Source: Agrobacterium tumefaciens
Lineage (GTDB): Bacteria > Pseudomonadota > Alphaproteobacteria > Rhizobiales > Rhizobiaceae
Assembly: GCF_013337285.1 (NCBI RefSeq)
Contig: NZ_SUPW01000002.1
Coordinates: 310,001 to 374,000, forward strand
Reading direction: 5' to 3'
Length of the DNA stretch: 64,000 nucleotides
Shown here: one piece after another, positions 25,587 through 34,313 of the stretch
Position numbering within the stretch: the stretch's first letter is position 1
Layout of the letters: every line of letters begins with the position of its first letter
Made by a program: the position numbers and the translations under genes
Notes under the pieces: model-generated
The model's database searches: none
Told to the model about the DNA's origin: nothing
The model's input: only the letters and a program-made list of their open reading frames with translations

Positions 25587-26777
25587 TCAGAAGGATTGCG
25601 CCGCCTGCATCTGTCGTTTTAGGCGGCTCGACGCAGCCGCATATCCGCCGTCCGCACCGTCCACGAAATGCATGTGATCCCGCGAAAGCGGCGAGGGCAC
25701 GATGCAGGTCATCAAGGCGGCCTCCTGTTCGTGCAGGCCAAAATAACAGGTTCCGGACAAGCGGGCCTGTTCCAGCCGCGTTTGGATTTTTTCGAGCCGC
25801 GCGCTGTCTATGTCCACCGTCATCTTCAGGCCGTCATCGAATTTCCTGAAATCGGTATTGCTGGCCACCGAGCGTCGGTAACGCTCCGCATTGAACCGCC
25901 CGAGCGACAGCCCGGTCAGGCCTAGGAGATTGACAAGCAGGCTTTCGCCGAGGATGCGCAGCGAACGGCGCTTCTGCCCCCAGCCATCGTGATAGGCCGC
26001 GCCAGCCTTTGCCTCCAGACCGAGGCCTTCTCCAACAAAACCGAGTTTCGGCCCGTCCTCCGGCACAGGGTGGCCATCTCTTGCGTCCTGCGCGGCGAGA
26101 TCAACGAGATCGACGACCAGTTGCCGGAAGGCGGGCATATCCTGCGACGGTCCCGGCACGGCAATGATCGACACCACCTTGCCATGGGTGGCCGGAATGG
26201 GGTTCCAGCGGCATGAGAGGCCGGTGAGATCCGGCCGCTCGCCCGCTGCGGCTGCTGGCAGGGTATATTGCCCATCCTTCATCCGCGCTTCCGCCCAGCT
26301 GTTGCCGCCGCCTGAAAACATGGCATAGGACACATCCTCACTTGCCTGAAAGCGGGCTACGCGAATATCGAACCCGTTTGCGCGAATGTCCTCTATGGGG
26401 ACCAGGGCAACGCGCATCGAAAGGTCGAGGTCGTCCTTCACCCAGCGCTGCACGTTCGAAAGGGCGGTGCCTGCAAGCGGCAGTCCATTTGCCGGCACGG
26501 CGACGGCCGCACCATCGCCGCCGAAGACGAAGGGCAGGTCGTGACGGCCAAGACTGTTCGAGACGCCTGATATGACGGCCGCGCCCGCCATGTTGACGGC
26601 CTTGTATCTGCCGGCGCCGATCGCCGCCGTCGAATCGACGATATCGGCGATGGCCAGCCCCCATCCCGCCGGCAGGGCGCGGTAAAGCGCCGGGTCTGCC
26701 ACGTCCTCAAAATGCCGGAAGACGGGAAGGCCCGTCAGAAATGCGTCATCTGCTGCGATCATGCCGGTATTATCCAC
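25587..26777 (-). CDS. DUF3095 family protein
   Basis: A 396-residue cytoplasmic protein. The start (GLPVFRHFEDVADPALYRALPAGWGLAIADIVDSTAAI) and the later FVFGGDGAAVAVP look like a nucleotide-cyclase-type palm with D..DST and GGDG elements, as in DUF3095, a family annotated only as adenylate-cyclase-like. Catalytic activity is not established. Two in-frame starts exist (26777 and 26762). The gene converges on the NolR-like gene and has no operon partner. Confidence 0.75.
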   Translation of the reverse strand: MDNTGMIAADDAFLTGLPVFRHFEDVADPALYRALPAGWGLAIADIVDSTAAIGAGRYKAVNMAGAAVISGVSNSLGRHDLPFVFGGDGAAVAVPANGLPLAGTALSNVQRWVKDDLDLSMRVALVPIEDIRANGFDIRVARFQASEDVSYAMFSGGGNSWAEARMKDGQYTLPAAAAGERPDLTGLSCRWNPIPATHGKVVSIIAVPGPSQDMPAFRQLVVDLVDLAAQDARDGHPVPEDGPKLGFVGEGLGLEAKAGAAYHDGWGQKRRSLRILGESLLVNLLGLTGLSLGRFNAERYRRSVASNTDFRKFDDGLKMTVDIDSARLEKIQTRLEQARLSGTCYFGLHEQEAALMTCIVPSPLSRDHMHFVDGADGGYAAASSRLKRQMQAAQSF

Positions 26778-27048
26778 TTCTGGCGGCCAAACGCCAAGGG
26801 TTTACGAAGGGTCGATTATCGGTTCTGATGGCGCAATCATGACGGGCGAGGCGATTGATTTACAGGTAATAGACCTTATCCAACAAAGGTGACTTGCATA
26901 AATCATCAAACCTTCCGTATGAGTTGAGATTGAAGGCTCGGAATTCAAACATGGAACGAGTTTTCGCCGGGAGGCGTCCGATAAGTTTCATTCGGTCAAC
27001 GCCCATGGCGCTCACCGGGTCCGCGACCCCTTTTAAGGAGACACCAGG

Positions 27049-28155
27049 ATGAAACTGAAGACATTGACCAGCGTGACGCTTGCAGCGTCCTTCGCATTCG
27101 CACCCCTTGCCCATGCCGAAATCGTCATCGGCCTGATTGCGCCGCTCACCGGTCCCGTCGCCGCCTATGGCGATCAGGTCAAGAACGGCGCCCAGACGGC
27201 AGTCAATGAAATCAACAAAAAGGGCGGCATCCTCGGCGAACAGGTCGTGCTGAAGCTGGCCGACGATGGCGGCGAGCCGAAGCAGGGCGTTTCCGCGGCG
27301 AACCAGCTCGTTGCCGAAGGCATTCATTTCGTCGTCGGTCCGGTGACGTCTGGCGTCGCCATTCCGGCATCAGATGTCTTTGCCGAAAACGGCGTGCTGA
27401 TGGTCACTCCCACGGCGACCGCGCCGGGCCTGACCAACCGTGGCCTTTCCAACGTCTTCCGCACCTGCGGTCGTGACGACCAGCAGGCCGAGGTTGCGGC
27501 GAAATACGTTCTCGCCAACCTCAAGGACAAGAAGATCGCCGTCATCCATGACAAGGGTGCTTACGGCAAGGGTCTCGCAGATGCCTTCAAGACGACGCTG
27601 AATGCCGGCGGCGTTACCGAAGTTCTCTATGACGCGCTGACACCGGGTGAAAAGGATCTCGGCGCGCTGACGGCCCGCCTGAAATCCGAAAATGTCGATA
27701 TCGTCTATTTCGGCGGTTACCACCCTGAAGCCGGTCTTCTGGTGCGCCAGCTGAAGGACATCGGCTCCAAGGCTGCCGTTATCGGCGGTGACGGCCTGTC
27801 GAACAGCGAGTTCTGGAACATCGGCTCGCAGGCTGGCGAAGGCACGATCTTCACCAACGCTTCCGACGCACTGAAGAACGACGACTCCAAGGCCGCAGCC
27901 GAAGCGCTGAAGGCCGCCAACATTCCGGCGGAAGCCTTCACCCTCAATGCTTACGCCGCTGTAGAAGTGCTGAAGGCCGGCATCGAGAAGGCCGGAAGCG
28001 CCAAGGATGCTGAAGCGGTTACCAAGGCTTTGAAGAGCGGTGATGCTTTCCCGACAGCAATCGGCAAGGTCACCTATGGCGAGAATGGCGACCTGACGTC
28101 GCAGACCTTCTCGCTCTTCAAGTGGCAGGACGGCAAGATCGTCGCCGCCGAATAA
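27049..28155 (+). CDS. Branched-chain amino acid type ABC substrate-binding protein (LivK/BraC)
   Basis: A 368-residue periplasmic binding protein of the Leu/Ile/Val family. The signal peptide ends at APLAHA. The mature protein starts [25 protein letters not shown], and the ligand-contact segments [25 protein letters not shown] and [12 protein letters not shown] are in place. Agrobacterium has several such proteins and some bind GABA, proline or alanine, so the exact ligand is open. No permease or ATPase gene is adjacent, so it probably serves a transporter encoded elsewhere. A strong ribosome site (aaggag) precedes the ATG, and a terminator follows. Confidence 0.9.
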   Translation: MKLKTLTSVTLAASFAFAPLAHAEIVIGLIAPLTGPVAAYGDQVKNGAQTAVNEINKKGGILGEQVVLKLADDGGEPKQGVSAANQLVAEGIHFVVGPVTSGVAIPASDVFAENGVLMVTPTATAPGLTNRGLSNVFRTCGRDDQQAEVAAKYVLANLKDKKIAVIHDKGAYGKGLADAFKTTLNAGGVTEVLYDALTPGEKDLGALTARLKSENVDIVYFGGYHPEAGLLVRQLKDIGSKAAVIGGDGLSNSEFWNIGSQAGEGTIFTNASDALKNDDSKAAAEALKAANIPAEAFTLNAYAAVEVLKAGIEKAGSAKDAEAVTKALKSGDAFPTAIGKVTYGENGDLTSQTFSLFKWQDGKIVAAE

Positions 28156-28162
28156 GTTGACG

Positions 28163-28195
28163 ATACCGGCCGCACCCGTTGCGGCCGGTATTCTT
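28163..28195 (+). terminator. Terminator of the LivK-type gene
   Basis: ataccggccgca and tgcggccggtat (28163-28174 and 28180-28191) make a perfect 12-bp stem with a 5-nt loop, followed by tcttt, starting 8 bases past the stop. Confidence 0.85.
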
Positions 28196-28223
28196 TCGTG
28201 GCCTGAAAAAGGGGCAGGTGGGA

Positions 28224-28625
28224 ATGGGCGACGCCGGAAAGCACAGCCTTTCAGAAATCGGTTTCGAACGAACATTCCCGATCGTCAGGATTTTCGACGA
28301 AGCCAAGGCGCGGGAATTCTATGTCGATTTTCTTGGTTTCGAGATCGACTGGGAACATCGCTTCGGCGAAAATTTTCCCCTCTACATGCAGGTATCGCGA
28401 GCGGGAATGGGGCTGCACCTCAGCGGCCATCACGGCGATGCGACGCCGGGCTCCAACATCTTCGTCACCATGCACGGCGTTCACGCCTATCAACGGGAAC
28501 TGGTGGCGAAAGACTATCGCTTCCTGAAGCCGGGCGTCGAAGAACTGCCCTGGGGCGATGTGATGGAAGTCATTGATCCCTTCGGCAACCGCATCCGTTT
28601 CTGCGAACAGAAAAACGAGGATTGA
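28224..28625 (+). CDS. VOC superfamily protein (glyoxalase/bleomycin-resistance type)
   Basis: A 133-residue protein of the vicinal-oxygen-chelate fold: paired beta-alpha-beta modules with RTFPIVRIFDEAKAREFYVDFLGFEIDWEHRF at the front and DPFGNRIRFCEQ at the end, as in bleomycin-resistance-type members. Metal ligands may be present (His in GLHLSGHH, Glu near the end), but activity cannot be assigned. The ATG at 28224 follows caggtggga. It lies between two strong hairpins and is probably transcribed alone. Confidence 0.8.
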   Translation: MGDAGKHSLSEIGFERTFPIVRIFDEAKAREFYVDFLGFEIDWEHRFGENFPLYMQVSRAGMGLHLSGHHGDATPGSNIFVTMHGVHAYQRELVAKDYRFLKPGVEELPWGDVMEVIDPFGNRIRFCEQKNED

Positions 28626-28690
28626 GGTCCTTGCTGCGACCTTGAGGCTCTTGACCTTGCCTGCGGTTTGAACGATAGAAACCCCAATAG

Positions 28691-28735
28691 CGAACCGCGC
28701 GCACGGAGACCCCGGGCGCGCGGTTCGTGCGTTTT
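28691..28735 (+). terminator. Terminator after the VOC gene
   Basis: cgaaccgcgcg (28691-28701) and cgcgcggttcg (28717-28727) form a perfect 11-bp stem with a 15-nt loop, followed by tgcgtttt. It lies between the VOC gene and the CDF transporter. Confidence 0.75.
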
Positions 28736-28779
28736 GGCAGTCGGTCATGCAATTCGTTCGCATCCGCACGGGGGCAAAA

Positions 28780-29682
28780 ATGAACAGTGAAGGCAATGCA
28801 CTGGTAAGGAAGCTCGCATTCTGGGGCATTCCACTTTCTTTCGGCGTGCTGGGCCTCAAGCTTTTGGCATGGTGGGTCACGGGGTCCGTCGCACTTCTGT
28901 CTGATGGTCTGGAATCGACCGTCAACGTCGTCGCGGCCTTCATCGCCTACTTCGTCATTCGGTATGCGCAGAAACCTGCCGATGACGACCATCAGTTCGG
29001 CCACCACAAGGCGGAATATCTCTCCGCTGTCGTGGAAGGCGTGCTGATCGTCGTTGCTGCGCTCCTGATCGTGCAGGAGGCATGGGGCAGCCTCTTCAAT
29101 CCGAGGCTGCCGGAAGCGCCGGTTCTCGGTCTTGCCATCAACGCATTTGCAGCGGTCATCAACGCCGTCTGGGCGACGACCCTGATCCGCGTCGGCAGAA
29201 AATACGCCTCGCCGGCGCTTGCCGCCGACGGTCATCACATCATGTCCGATGTCGTGACCTCGGCGGGTGTTCTCGTCGGTCTTATTCTGGCGCTTCTGAC
29301 GGGTTACGCCATTCTCGATCCGCTGCTCGCCATACTGGTTGCCATCAACATCCTGTTTCAGGGATCGAAGGTCATCCTGCATTCGCTTGGCGGGTTGATG
29401 GACCGGGCGGTGGAGCCTGAGGAAGACGAGGCGATCAAGAAGGCGATTGCCGAACATTCCGGCGGCGTCATCGGCGTGCATGATCTCCGGACCCGCCGCG
29501 CCGGTTCGGCCGCCTTCATCGATTTCCACGTCGTCGTTCCCGCCACGATGACGGTGCGGGAGGCGCATGATATTTGCGACCGCCTTGAAGATGCCATAAG
29601 GGAGGTCATACCGGGCGCCAGCCTTGCCATTCACGTCGAGCCGGAAGGCGAAAAGGCGCATGGCGTCAAAGTCATTTTATGA
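28780..29682 (+). CDS. Cation diffusion facilitator (CDF) metal efflux transporter
   Basis: A 300-residue inner-membrane metal/proton antiporter. Six hydrophobic segments precede a cytoplasmic C-terminal domain (about 205-300). Metal-site residues are in SDGLESTVN on TM2 and [11 protein letters not shown] on TM5, and [11 protein letters not shown] links TM2-TM3, the pattern of the common Zn/Fe/Co/Cd members. The C-terminal domain has [28 protein letters not shown] chose 28780 (gggggcaaaa upstream) over 28747. It is followed directly by queF with a 17-base gap. Confidence 0.9.
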   Translation: MNSEGNALVRKLAFWGIPLSFGVLGLKLLAWWVTGSVALLSDGLESTVNVVAAFIAYFVIRYAQKPADDDHQFGHHKAEYLSAVVEGVLIVVAALLIVQEAWGSLFNPRLPEAPVLGLAINAFAAVINAVWATTLIRVGRKYASPALAADGHHIMSDVVTSAGVLVGLILALLTGYAILDPLLAILVAINILFQGSKVILHSLGGLMDRAVEPEEDEAIKKAIAEHSGGVIGVHDLRTRRAGSAAFIDFHVVVPATMTVREAHDICDRLEDAIREVIPGASLAIHVEPEGEKAHGVKVIL

Positions 29683-29699
29683 ATGAACAGGAGTTTTCC

Positions 29700-30164
29700 A
29701 TGTCCGTGACGGATGTTTCCGGCCTGTCGCAGCTGGGCACGAAGGTCGATACGCCTGAAAGCCCGGAAAAGGCCATTCTTGAAAAGGTGCCGAACGGCAA
29801 TGCCGGCACCGATTATGTTGTGCGCTTCACCGCGCCCGAATTCACCTCGCTTTGCCCGATGACCGGCCAGCCGGACTTCGCCCATATCGTCATCGATTAT
29901 ATCGCCGGCGACTTTCTGGTGGAATCGAAGTCGCTGAAGCTGTTCCTGCAATCCTTCCGCAACCACGGCGCATTCCACGAGGATTGCTCGGTCTATATCG
30001 CCAGGCGGCTGGTGGACCTATTGCAGCCGAAATGGCTCAGGATCGGCGCTTACTGGTATCCGCGTGGCGGCATCCCGATCGACGTCTTCTGGCAGACCGG
30101 AGCGGTGCCCGAGGGCGTATGGCTGCCGGATCAGGGTGTCCCGACCTATCGCGGTCGCGGCTGA
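29700..30164 (+). CDS. queF: NADPH-dependent 7-cyano-7-deazaguanine reductase
   Basis: A 154-residue type I QueF that reduces the nitrile preQ0 to the amine preQ1 in queuosine biosynthesis. The catalytic cysteine is in [14 protein letters not shown], the substrate-binding ESKSLKLF follows, and [10 protein letters not shown] is present. Length fits the unimodular form. The ATG at 29700 follows aggag; an upstream ATG at 29679 overlapping the CDF stop lacks one. No other queuosine gene is nearby. Confidence 0.95.
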   Translation: MSVTDVSGLSQLGTKVDTPESPEKAILEKVPNGNAGTDYVVRFTAPEFTSLCPMTGQPDFAHIVIDYIAGDFLVESKSLKLFLQSFRNHGAFHEDCSVYIARRLVDLLQPKWLRIGAYWYPRGGIPIDVFWQTGAVPEGVWLPDQGVPTYRGRG

Positions 30165-30189
30165 TCCGGCTGTTTACATGATTGAAGGC

Positions 30190-30939
30190 TCAGGCGAACG
30201 AACCGTCGTCGCCTGAATCGGAATCCGTATCGTCAGCGCTGTCGTCATAGTCGGCCTGCTGGATATCGTCATCGTCGTTATTTTGCGGGTTGGCGCTGTC
30301 GCCGTAATAATTGTTGACGACGGTTTCTTCGACGGGGGCGTTGCCCGCAGGATTGCTCCCGCCAAAGGGTGAACCCAGCCCGAGCGACGACATATGGCTG
30401 CCGAAAATGCCGCTGAGCGAATTGGCAAGCAGCATGCCGCCGGCGACACCGGCGGCGGTGCCGAGCGCGCCTTGCAGAAAGCCACCGCCTGAACGCCCGA
30501 CGGCAGTGGGCTGCTGGCTCCACGGGCCGCCGGGTTGCTGCTGGCCGGTCGGCGATCCCCAGGGGCCAGCCGTCTGGCCGGCGGTATCGTTGCGCCATGA
30601 GGTTGGGGCGGCAACCGGGGCTGGCGTCGGTGCGGGTGGCTGCGGTTGTCCTGTGCCGAAGATCGAACTGAGGAACCCGCCCTGTGCGGCTGCCTGCGGG
30701 GCGCTATTTCCGCTTTCCAGCGCATGGATGCGGTCTTCGAGCTGCTTGATATGCGCCGCTGCCGCTTCCAGACCCTTTTCCTGAACGATCACCGCCTGGG
30801 CGAGATAATAGGGGGCTGCTGGCTGATCGCGCACGGCGTCCGCGATCAATGTTTCCGCCTCGCTGTCGCGTGGGGTGGCGGATGCGGTTCTGGTCCTGTC
30901 GAACAGGCCCTTGAGAAGCTGGCTTTCTTCCGGTGACAT
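30190..30939 (-). CDS. DUF2076 family protein
   Basis: A 249-residue protein. Residues 1 to about 80 form the conserved helical part (MSPEESQLLKGLFDRTRTAS, AVRDQPAAPYYLAQAVIVQE, AAHIKQLEDRIHALES). A Pro/Gln/Gly-rich low-complexity stretch and a Gly-rich hydrophobic segment (GGGFLQGALGTAAGVAGGMLL) follow, and the tail is strongly acidic (Asp-rich). This layout is that of DUF2076, a family of unknown function. A ggagg site lies 6 nt before the ATG at 30939. Confidence 0.82.
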   Translation of the reverse strand: MSPEESQLLKGLFDRTRTASATPRDSEAETLIADAVRDQPAAPYYLAQAVIVQEKGLEAAAAHIKQLEDRIHALESGNSAPQAAAQGGFLSSIFGTGQPQPPAPTPAPVAAPTSWRNDTAGQTAGPWGSPTGQQQPGGPWSQQPTAVGRSGGGFLQGALGTAAGVAGGMLLANSLSGIFGSHMSSLGLGSPFGGSNPAGNAPVEETVVNNYYGDSANPQNNDDDDIQQADYDDSADDTDSDSGDDGSFA

Positions 30940-31039
30940 AGGCTGCCTCCTTACCGTGAAGCGAAAATCCACGATAAGGAGGTAGGCGCAAATTCAGGCT
31001 TTTCAAAGCGGCCGGAATTTTAAATTTCGGTAATGATCG

Positions 31040-31630
31040 TCAGCCGCCGAAAGCAAGTGACAGGCCCGCAATCGCCGTCAATGCACCCACGGTGCGGCTG
31101 GCGGCTGAGCCAAAACGGGCAATGCCGAGACCCATAGCGATGCCGGCCAGATGCAGGGTCGCGGTGGCGATCATGAAACCGAGGCCGAATTGCCACGCAC
31201 CGGCGCTGCCGAGTTCGCCGCCATGGGCGTGGCCGTGGAACAGTGCGAAAGCGCCGACAACGGCCGCTGCCGCTGCCGTGGGGAGCTTTGCCGCTGCGGC
31301 AACCAGCAGGCCAAGGCCGATGACGGAGGCGAGAATGGCGGGTTCGACGAAGGGAAGCTCGATACCGTAAACCGCCATCAGAAAACCGATGGCCATGGTG
31401 CCGACAAAGGCTGAAGGCACGATCCACAGCGCCTTGCGATCGTTCTGCGCCATTGCGATCTGTGAGGCCCAGATGCCGACGGCCACCATCGCCAGAATGT
31501 GGTCTGCGCCGAAGAAGGGGTGGGAGACGCCGGCCATGAAGGAGCCGTGTTCTTCCGGGTTCAGATGGGCGAAGGCGGGCAGCGTGGTAACGCCGAGCGT
31601 GGCAGCGGCGAGGCTTAGTCTTTTCAGCAT
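31040..31630 (-). CDS. HupE/UreJ family membrane protein
   Basis: A 196-residue membrane protein with a signal-like N-terminus ([16 protein letters not shown]) and about six TM segments. The family motif [12 protein letters not shown] is at about residues 37-48, and HGHAHG lies in the middle. HupE/UreJ proteins are nickel (or cobalt) permeases tied to hydrogenase or urease. Neither is encoded nearby, so this orphan may supply urease encoded elsewhere. The ATG at 31630 follows gaggg. Confidence 0.85.
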   Translation of the reverse strand: MLKRLSLAAATLGVTTLPAFAHLNPEEHGSFMAGVSHPFFGADHILAMVAVGIWASQIAMAQNDRKALWIVPSAFVGTMAIGFLMAVYGIELPFVEPAILASVIGLGLLVAAAAKLPTAAAAAVVGAFALFHGHAHGGELGSAGAWQFGLGFMIATATLHLAGIAMGLGIARFGSAASRTVGALTAIAGLSLAFGG

Positions 31631-31862
31631 GGTTCCCTCTTTTGATTGTCGCCGCCCGCCTGAGTATCTTGGGGTTCCCCGCAACGGTCGGCACTGCAAT
31701 GAGGCGCTGACGATATCGCGAAGGCCGAGAGGCTGTCCATGCGTCATCTGCCGGGGGTGCTGTTTATTGTTCAGGCGCGAACCTTGTCTTTTTTGCTCAT
31801 TGCCTTACGTAACAAGTCGCACTATGTCCGAAGGGCACGAATTACGCTGGAGAGAGCCGTTG

Positions 31863-32444
31863 ATGAACGAAGACGAAGACGACAAGAGCAAGGAACTGCC
31901 GATCGGCAAGGAAACGGAAGCGAATCTTTTCAAGTCGCGTTCGATCTTCATCTATGGTGGCATCACACAGGAACTGGCGCAGAAGGTCTGCACGCAGCTG
32001 GTCGCCCTTGCCGCCGCCAGCGACGACGATATTCGCGTTTACGTCAATTCGCCGGGCGGTCATGTGGAATCGGGCGATTCCATCCATGACATGATCAAGT
32101 TCATCAAGCCGAAGGTCTATATCATCGGTACGGGTTGGGTCGCTTCCGCCGGCGCGCTGATTTATGTTTCGGTGCCGAAAGAACGCCGCCTCTGCCTGCC
32201 GAACACCCGCTTCCTGCTGCACCAACCCTCCGGCGGTACGCGCGGCATGGCTTCCGACATCGAAATCCAGGCCCGTGAAATCATCAAGATGAACCAGCGC
32301 CTGATCAAGATCTTCTCCAAGGCCACCGGCCAGAGCGAAGAAAAGATCGCCAAGGATATCGATCGCGATTACTGGCTCGGCGCGGATGAAGCCAAGGATT
32401 ACGGCCTCGTCGGCAAGATCGTCGAGAGCCAGTCGGAACTCTGA
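31863..32444 (+). CDS. ClpP-like serine protease, non-canonical paralogue
   Basis: A 193-residue ClpP-family protein. The oligomer/active-site motifs are recognisable but divergent: [18 protein letters not shown], nucleophile Ser in [11 protein letters not shown], His in [10 protein letters not shown] and Asp in [20 protein letters not shown]. The N-terminal extension is highly acidic ([12 protein letters not shown]). Alphaproteobacteria usually have a true clpP beside clpX and extra paralogues like this one. The start at 31863 follows ctggagagag; an ATG 13 codons earlier is possible. No Clp ATPase is adjacent. Confidence 0.85.
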   Translation: MNEDEDDKSKELPIGKETEANLFKSRSIFIYGGITQELAQKVCTQLVALAAASDDDIRVYVNSPGGHVESGDSIHDMIKFIKPKVYIIGTGWVASAGALIYVSVPKERRLCLPNTRFLLHQPSGGTRGMASDIEIQAREIIKMNQRLIKIFSKATGQSEEKIAKDIDRDYWLGADEAKDYGLVGKIVESQSEL

Positions 32445-32467
32445 GTTTTCTGACTTCCCGTTTTAAG

Positions 32468-32502
32468 AAGCCCGCGTTGGTGCAAACCGACGCGGGCTTT
32501 TT
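32468..32502 (+). terminator. Terminator of the ClpP-like gene
   Basis: aagcccgcgt (32468-32477) and acgcgggctt (32490-32499) make a perfect 10-bp stem with a 12-nt loop, followed by five T residues in all (32498-32502), 24 bases after the stop codon. Confidence 0.92.
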
Positions 32503-32512
32503 CATTCAGGCT

Positions 32513-32615
32513 AGAGCATTTCCGCTAAAAGCGGGATCGCTTTTACGTCAGGACAATGCGTAAAAACAAAGAGACAGAGTGTTTTCGCGTTTCGGAGAAA
32601 AGCGGAAATGCTCTG
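32513..32615. repeat. RIME-like intergenic repeat, copy A
   Basis: A 103-base element starting agagcatttccgc and ending gcggaaatgctct, with an internal hairpin (aaaagcgggatcgctttt) and the core cgtcaggacaatgcgtaaaaa. It aligns over its whole length with the copy at 58566-58667. Size and double-palindrome structure recall the roughly 100-bp RIME elements of Rhizobium. Confidence 0.88.
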
Positions 32616-32618
32616 GCG

Positions 32619-32876
32619 TCATTTCATTGTGTCACAGGCCTTCATCATGTCGGCCTTTTTCATCTTGTCCATTTCCATGCCGGCCTTGTGCATGCAGTCC
32701 TTTTTGCTGGCCATGGACATGCCGTCTTTTTTCATCGTCTCCATTTTCATCGTTTCAGGCTTCATGGTGTCCTTCTTCATCGCGTCGGTTTTCATGCTGT
32801 CAGCATGGGCGATGCCTGCGAAAGAAAGAGCGGACAGCATGGAAGCGGCGGCGATGGCGGAAAAAATGCGGGTCAT
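32619..32876 (-). CDS. Exported pentapeptide MXKDX repeat protein
   Basis: An 85-residue protein with a clear signal peptide (ending AGIAHA), then short tandem units rich in Met and Lys such as MKTDA, MKKDT, MKPET, MKMET, MKKDG. This is the MXKDX pentapeptide-repeat family of small exported proteins. Two cysteines lie in the C-terminal part. Met-rich periplasmic proteins often bind copper or silver, or act as oxidant sinks, but no activity is known here. ggagacc precedes the ATG. It diverges from an ECF sigma gene and has a matching ECF-type promoter, so it is probably a target of that sigma factor. Confidence 0.8.
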   Translation of the reverse strand: MTRIFSAIAAASMLSALSFAGIAHADSMKTDAMKKDTMKPETMKMETMKKDGMSMASKKDCMHKAGMEMDKMKKADMMKACDTMK

Positions 32877-32939
32877 GAAGGTCTCCTCTGGACGTCTTCG
32901 AGTGTCGGCCGGCGTCTTGCCGGGGCTCACGATTGTCCA

Positions 32940-32965
32940 TTCGGTCGGAAACGCCTCATCGTTAC
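32940..32965 (-). promoter_or_regulatory. ECF-type promoter of the MXKDX gene
   Basis: On the minus strand gtaacg-N16-cgaa, with the -10 box about 64 bases upstream of the MXKDX start. It matches the Caulobacter SigF motif GTAACC-N16-CGAA at nine of ten positions. Its placement opposite the sigma gene supports regulation by that factor. Confidence 0.6.
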
Positions 32966-33019
32966 AGCTTCACGCGCTTGTGAGGTCATATTCGGGCGAG
33001 ATTTTTTAAAAGCGATTAT

Positions 33020-33046
33020 GTAACAATATTCCGTGGAGTGCGTATA
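33020..33046 (+). promoter_or_regulatory. ECF-type promoter of the sigma gene
   Basis: gtaaca (33020-33025) and cgtata (33041-33046) are 15 nt apart. This shares the gtaac box with the divergent MXKDX promoter but has one base less spacing and a cgta -10 box. It would place the transcript start within a few bases of the sigma start codon. Autoregulation is common for ECF factors; this site is a candidate only. Confidence 0.4.
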
Positions 33047-33060
33047 ACCCGATAGTGACG

Positions 33061-33609
33061 ATGACAGGCAGCCTTTCGGAAGAAACATTAAAAACAATGA
33101 TGCTGCGTTCCCTCGATGGGGACGAAAGCGCCTACAGGCATTTGCTCCATGCCTTGCGCCGGCTGCTGCTTGCCTATTACGGCCGGCGCATGACCTCCGC
33201 CTCCAGAGGCGATGTGGAAGATCTTGTGCAGGAAACCCTGTTGTCGCTTCACGCCAAACGGGAGACCTATGATCGTGGGCGACCGTTCACGGCCTGGTTC
33301 TTTTCGATCGCGCGCTACAAGCTCATCGACCACTACCGCGGCAGGGGCGCGCGGATGCGGGCGGAAGTCGAGCTCGATGAGACGCTGGAGGCGGAAACGT
33401 CCGTCGACGCGGTCACGGCGCGCATGGATGTGGAACGGTTGCTCAATGATTTGCCGGAGCGGCAACGCGACCTTATTCGCAGGGTAAAACTCGAAGGTCA
33501 GTCGATCGCCGAAGCGGCGGAAAAATCCGGCCAGACCGAACTTGCGGCGCGGGTCGGCATCCACAGGACGTTGAAAGCCCTGGCGGCAAAATTGCGAGGC
33601 GAAACGTGA
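33061..33609 (+). CDS. ECF sigma factor (SigF-type)
   Basis: A 182-residue ECF sigma factor. Region 2 runs from GDESAYRHLLHALRRLL through DVEDLVQETLLSLHAKRETYDRGRPFTAWFFSIARYKLIDHYR, and region 4 contains LNDLPERQRDLIRRVKLEGQSIAEAAEKSGQTE with its helix-turn-helix. It is followed by an overlapping NrsF-type anti-sigma gene, the arrangement of Caulobacter SigF-NrsF, which answers oxidative and heavy-metal stress. There is no Shine-Dalgarno sequence before 33061 (or the GTG at 33055), so the mRNA may be near-leaderless. Confidence 0.9.
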   Translation: MTGSLSEETLKTMMLRSLDGDESAYRHLLHALRRLLLAYYGRRMTSASRGDVEDLVQETLLSLHAKRETYDRGRPFTAWFFSIARYKLIDHYRGRGARMRAEVELDETLEAETSVDAVTARMDVERLLNDLPERQRDLIRRVKLEGQSIAEAAEKSGQTELAARVGIHRTLKALAAKLRGET

Positions 33610-34250
33610 GAAAGACGGAAGACATCATCGAACAACTGGCAGGCGACCTCAAGCCCGTCGCAGCTTTTGCAACAGAGCGCAGGCTCGCGCTCACGGCCTT
33701 GCCCGCGCTCGGCGTTTCGCTGTTGTTGATGCTCGTCATTCTCGGGCTGCGCGGTGATATGGATGATGCTCTGAGCGAACTGGGTTTCTGGATCAAGTCG
33801 GCCTATAATGCCCTGCTGGCCGTGGCTGCATTTGTCGCCGTCCGACGCCTTGCCCGGCCTGATGGCGACAGTGGCCTTTTTTTCGTTTGGCTCGCGGTGA
33901 TTTTCATCGCGATGGCTGCGATTGCGCTCGTCCAGCTGGGGTTTGCCGTGCCAGGTAGTTACGCCGCCCTTATTCTGGGATCGTCGGCTCTGCATTGCCC
34001 GTTTCTGATCGTCGCTTTTGCGCTTCCCGTGTTTTTGGCGAATTTCACCGCTCTTAAGCGTTCCGCCCCCGCTGATCCCACGCTTGCCGGTTTTGTCGGT
34101 GGCCTTGCGGCGGGTGCGGCCGGAGCCTGGGTCTATTCCTGGTTCTGCACCGAAAACGGCATGGCATTCGTGTTGATCTGGTATTCGCTCGGCATTCTCA
34201 TGATGGGCATGATCGGCGCCTTTGCGGGTTCCCGTTTTCTGCGCTGGTGA
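33606..34250 (+). CDS. nrsF: NrsF-type anti-sigma factor (DUF1109)
   Basis: A 214-residue membrane protein with six predicted TM segments (about 27-47, 64-82, 93-113, 120-143, 157-178 and 184-205) after a short cytoplasmic head (TEDIIEQLAGDLKPV). This is the DUF1109/NrsF family, whose members hold SigF-type ECF factors at the membrane. Conserved cysteines (SALHCPF and WFC) match the idea of redox or metal sensing in this family. It starts at a GTG overlapping the sigma stop (GTGA), so the two are co-translated. Confidence 0.9.
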   Translation: MRKTEDIIEQLAGDLKPVAAFATERRLALTALPALGVSLLLMLVILGLRGDMDDALSELGFWIKSAYNALLAVAAFVAVRRLARPDGDSGLFFVWLAVIFIAMAAIALVQLGFAVPGSYAALILGSSALHCPFLIVAFALPVFLANFTALKRSAPADPTLAGFVGGLAAGAAGAWVYSWFCTENGMAFVLIWYSLGILMMGMIGAFAGSRFLRW

Positions 34251-34313
34251 AAGGCGCATCTCTTGCCGGCTCCGAACATGGTCCGGAGCCGGTATCTCAT
34301 GTCGTCATGGATT

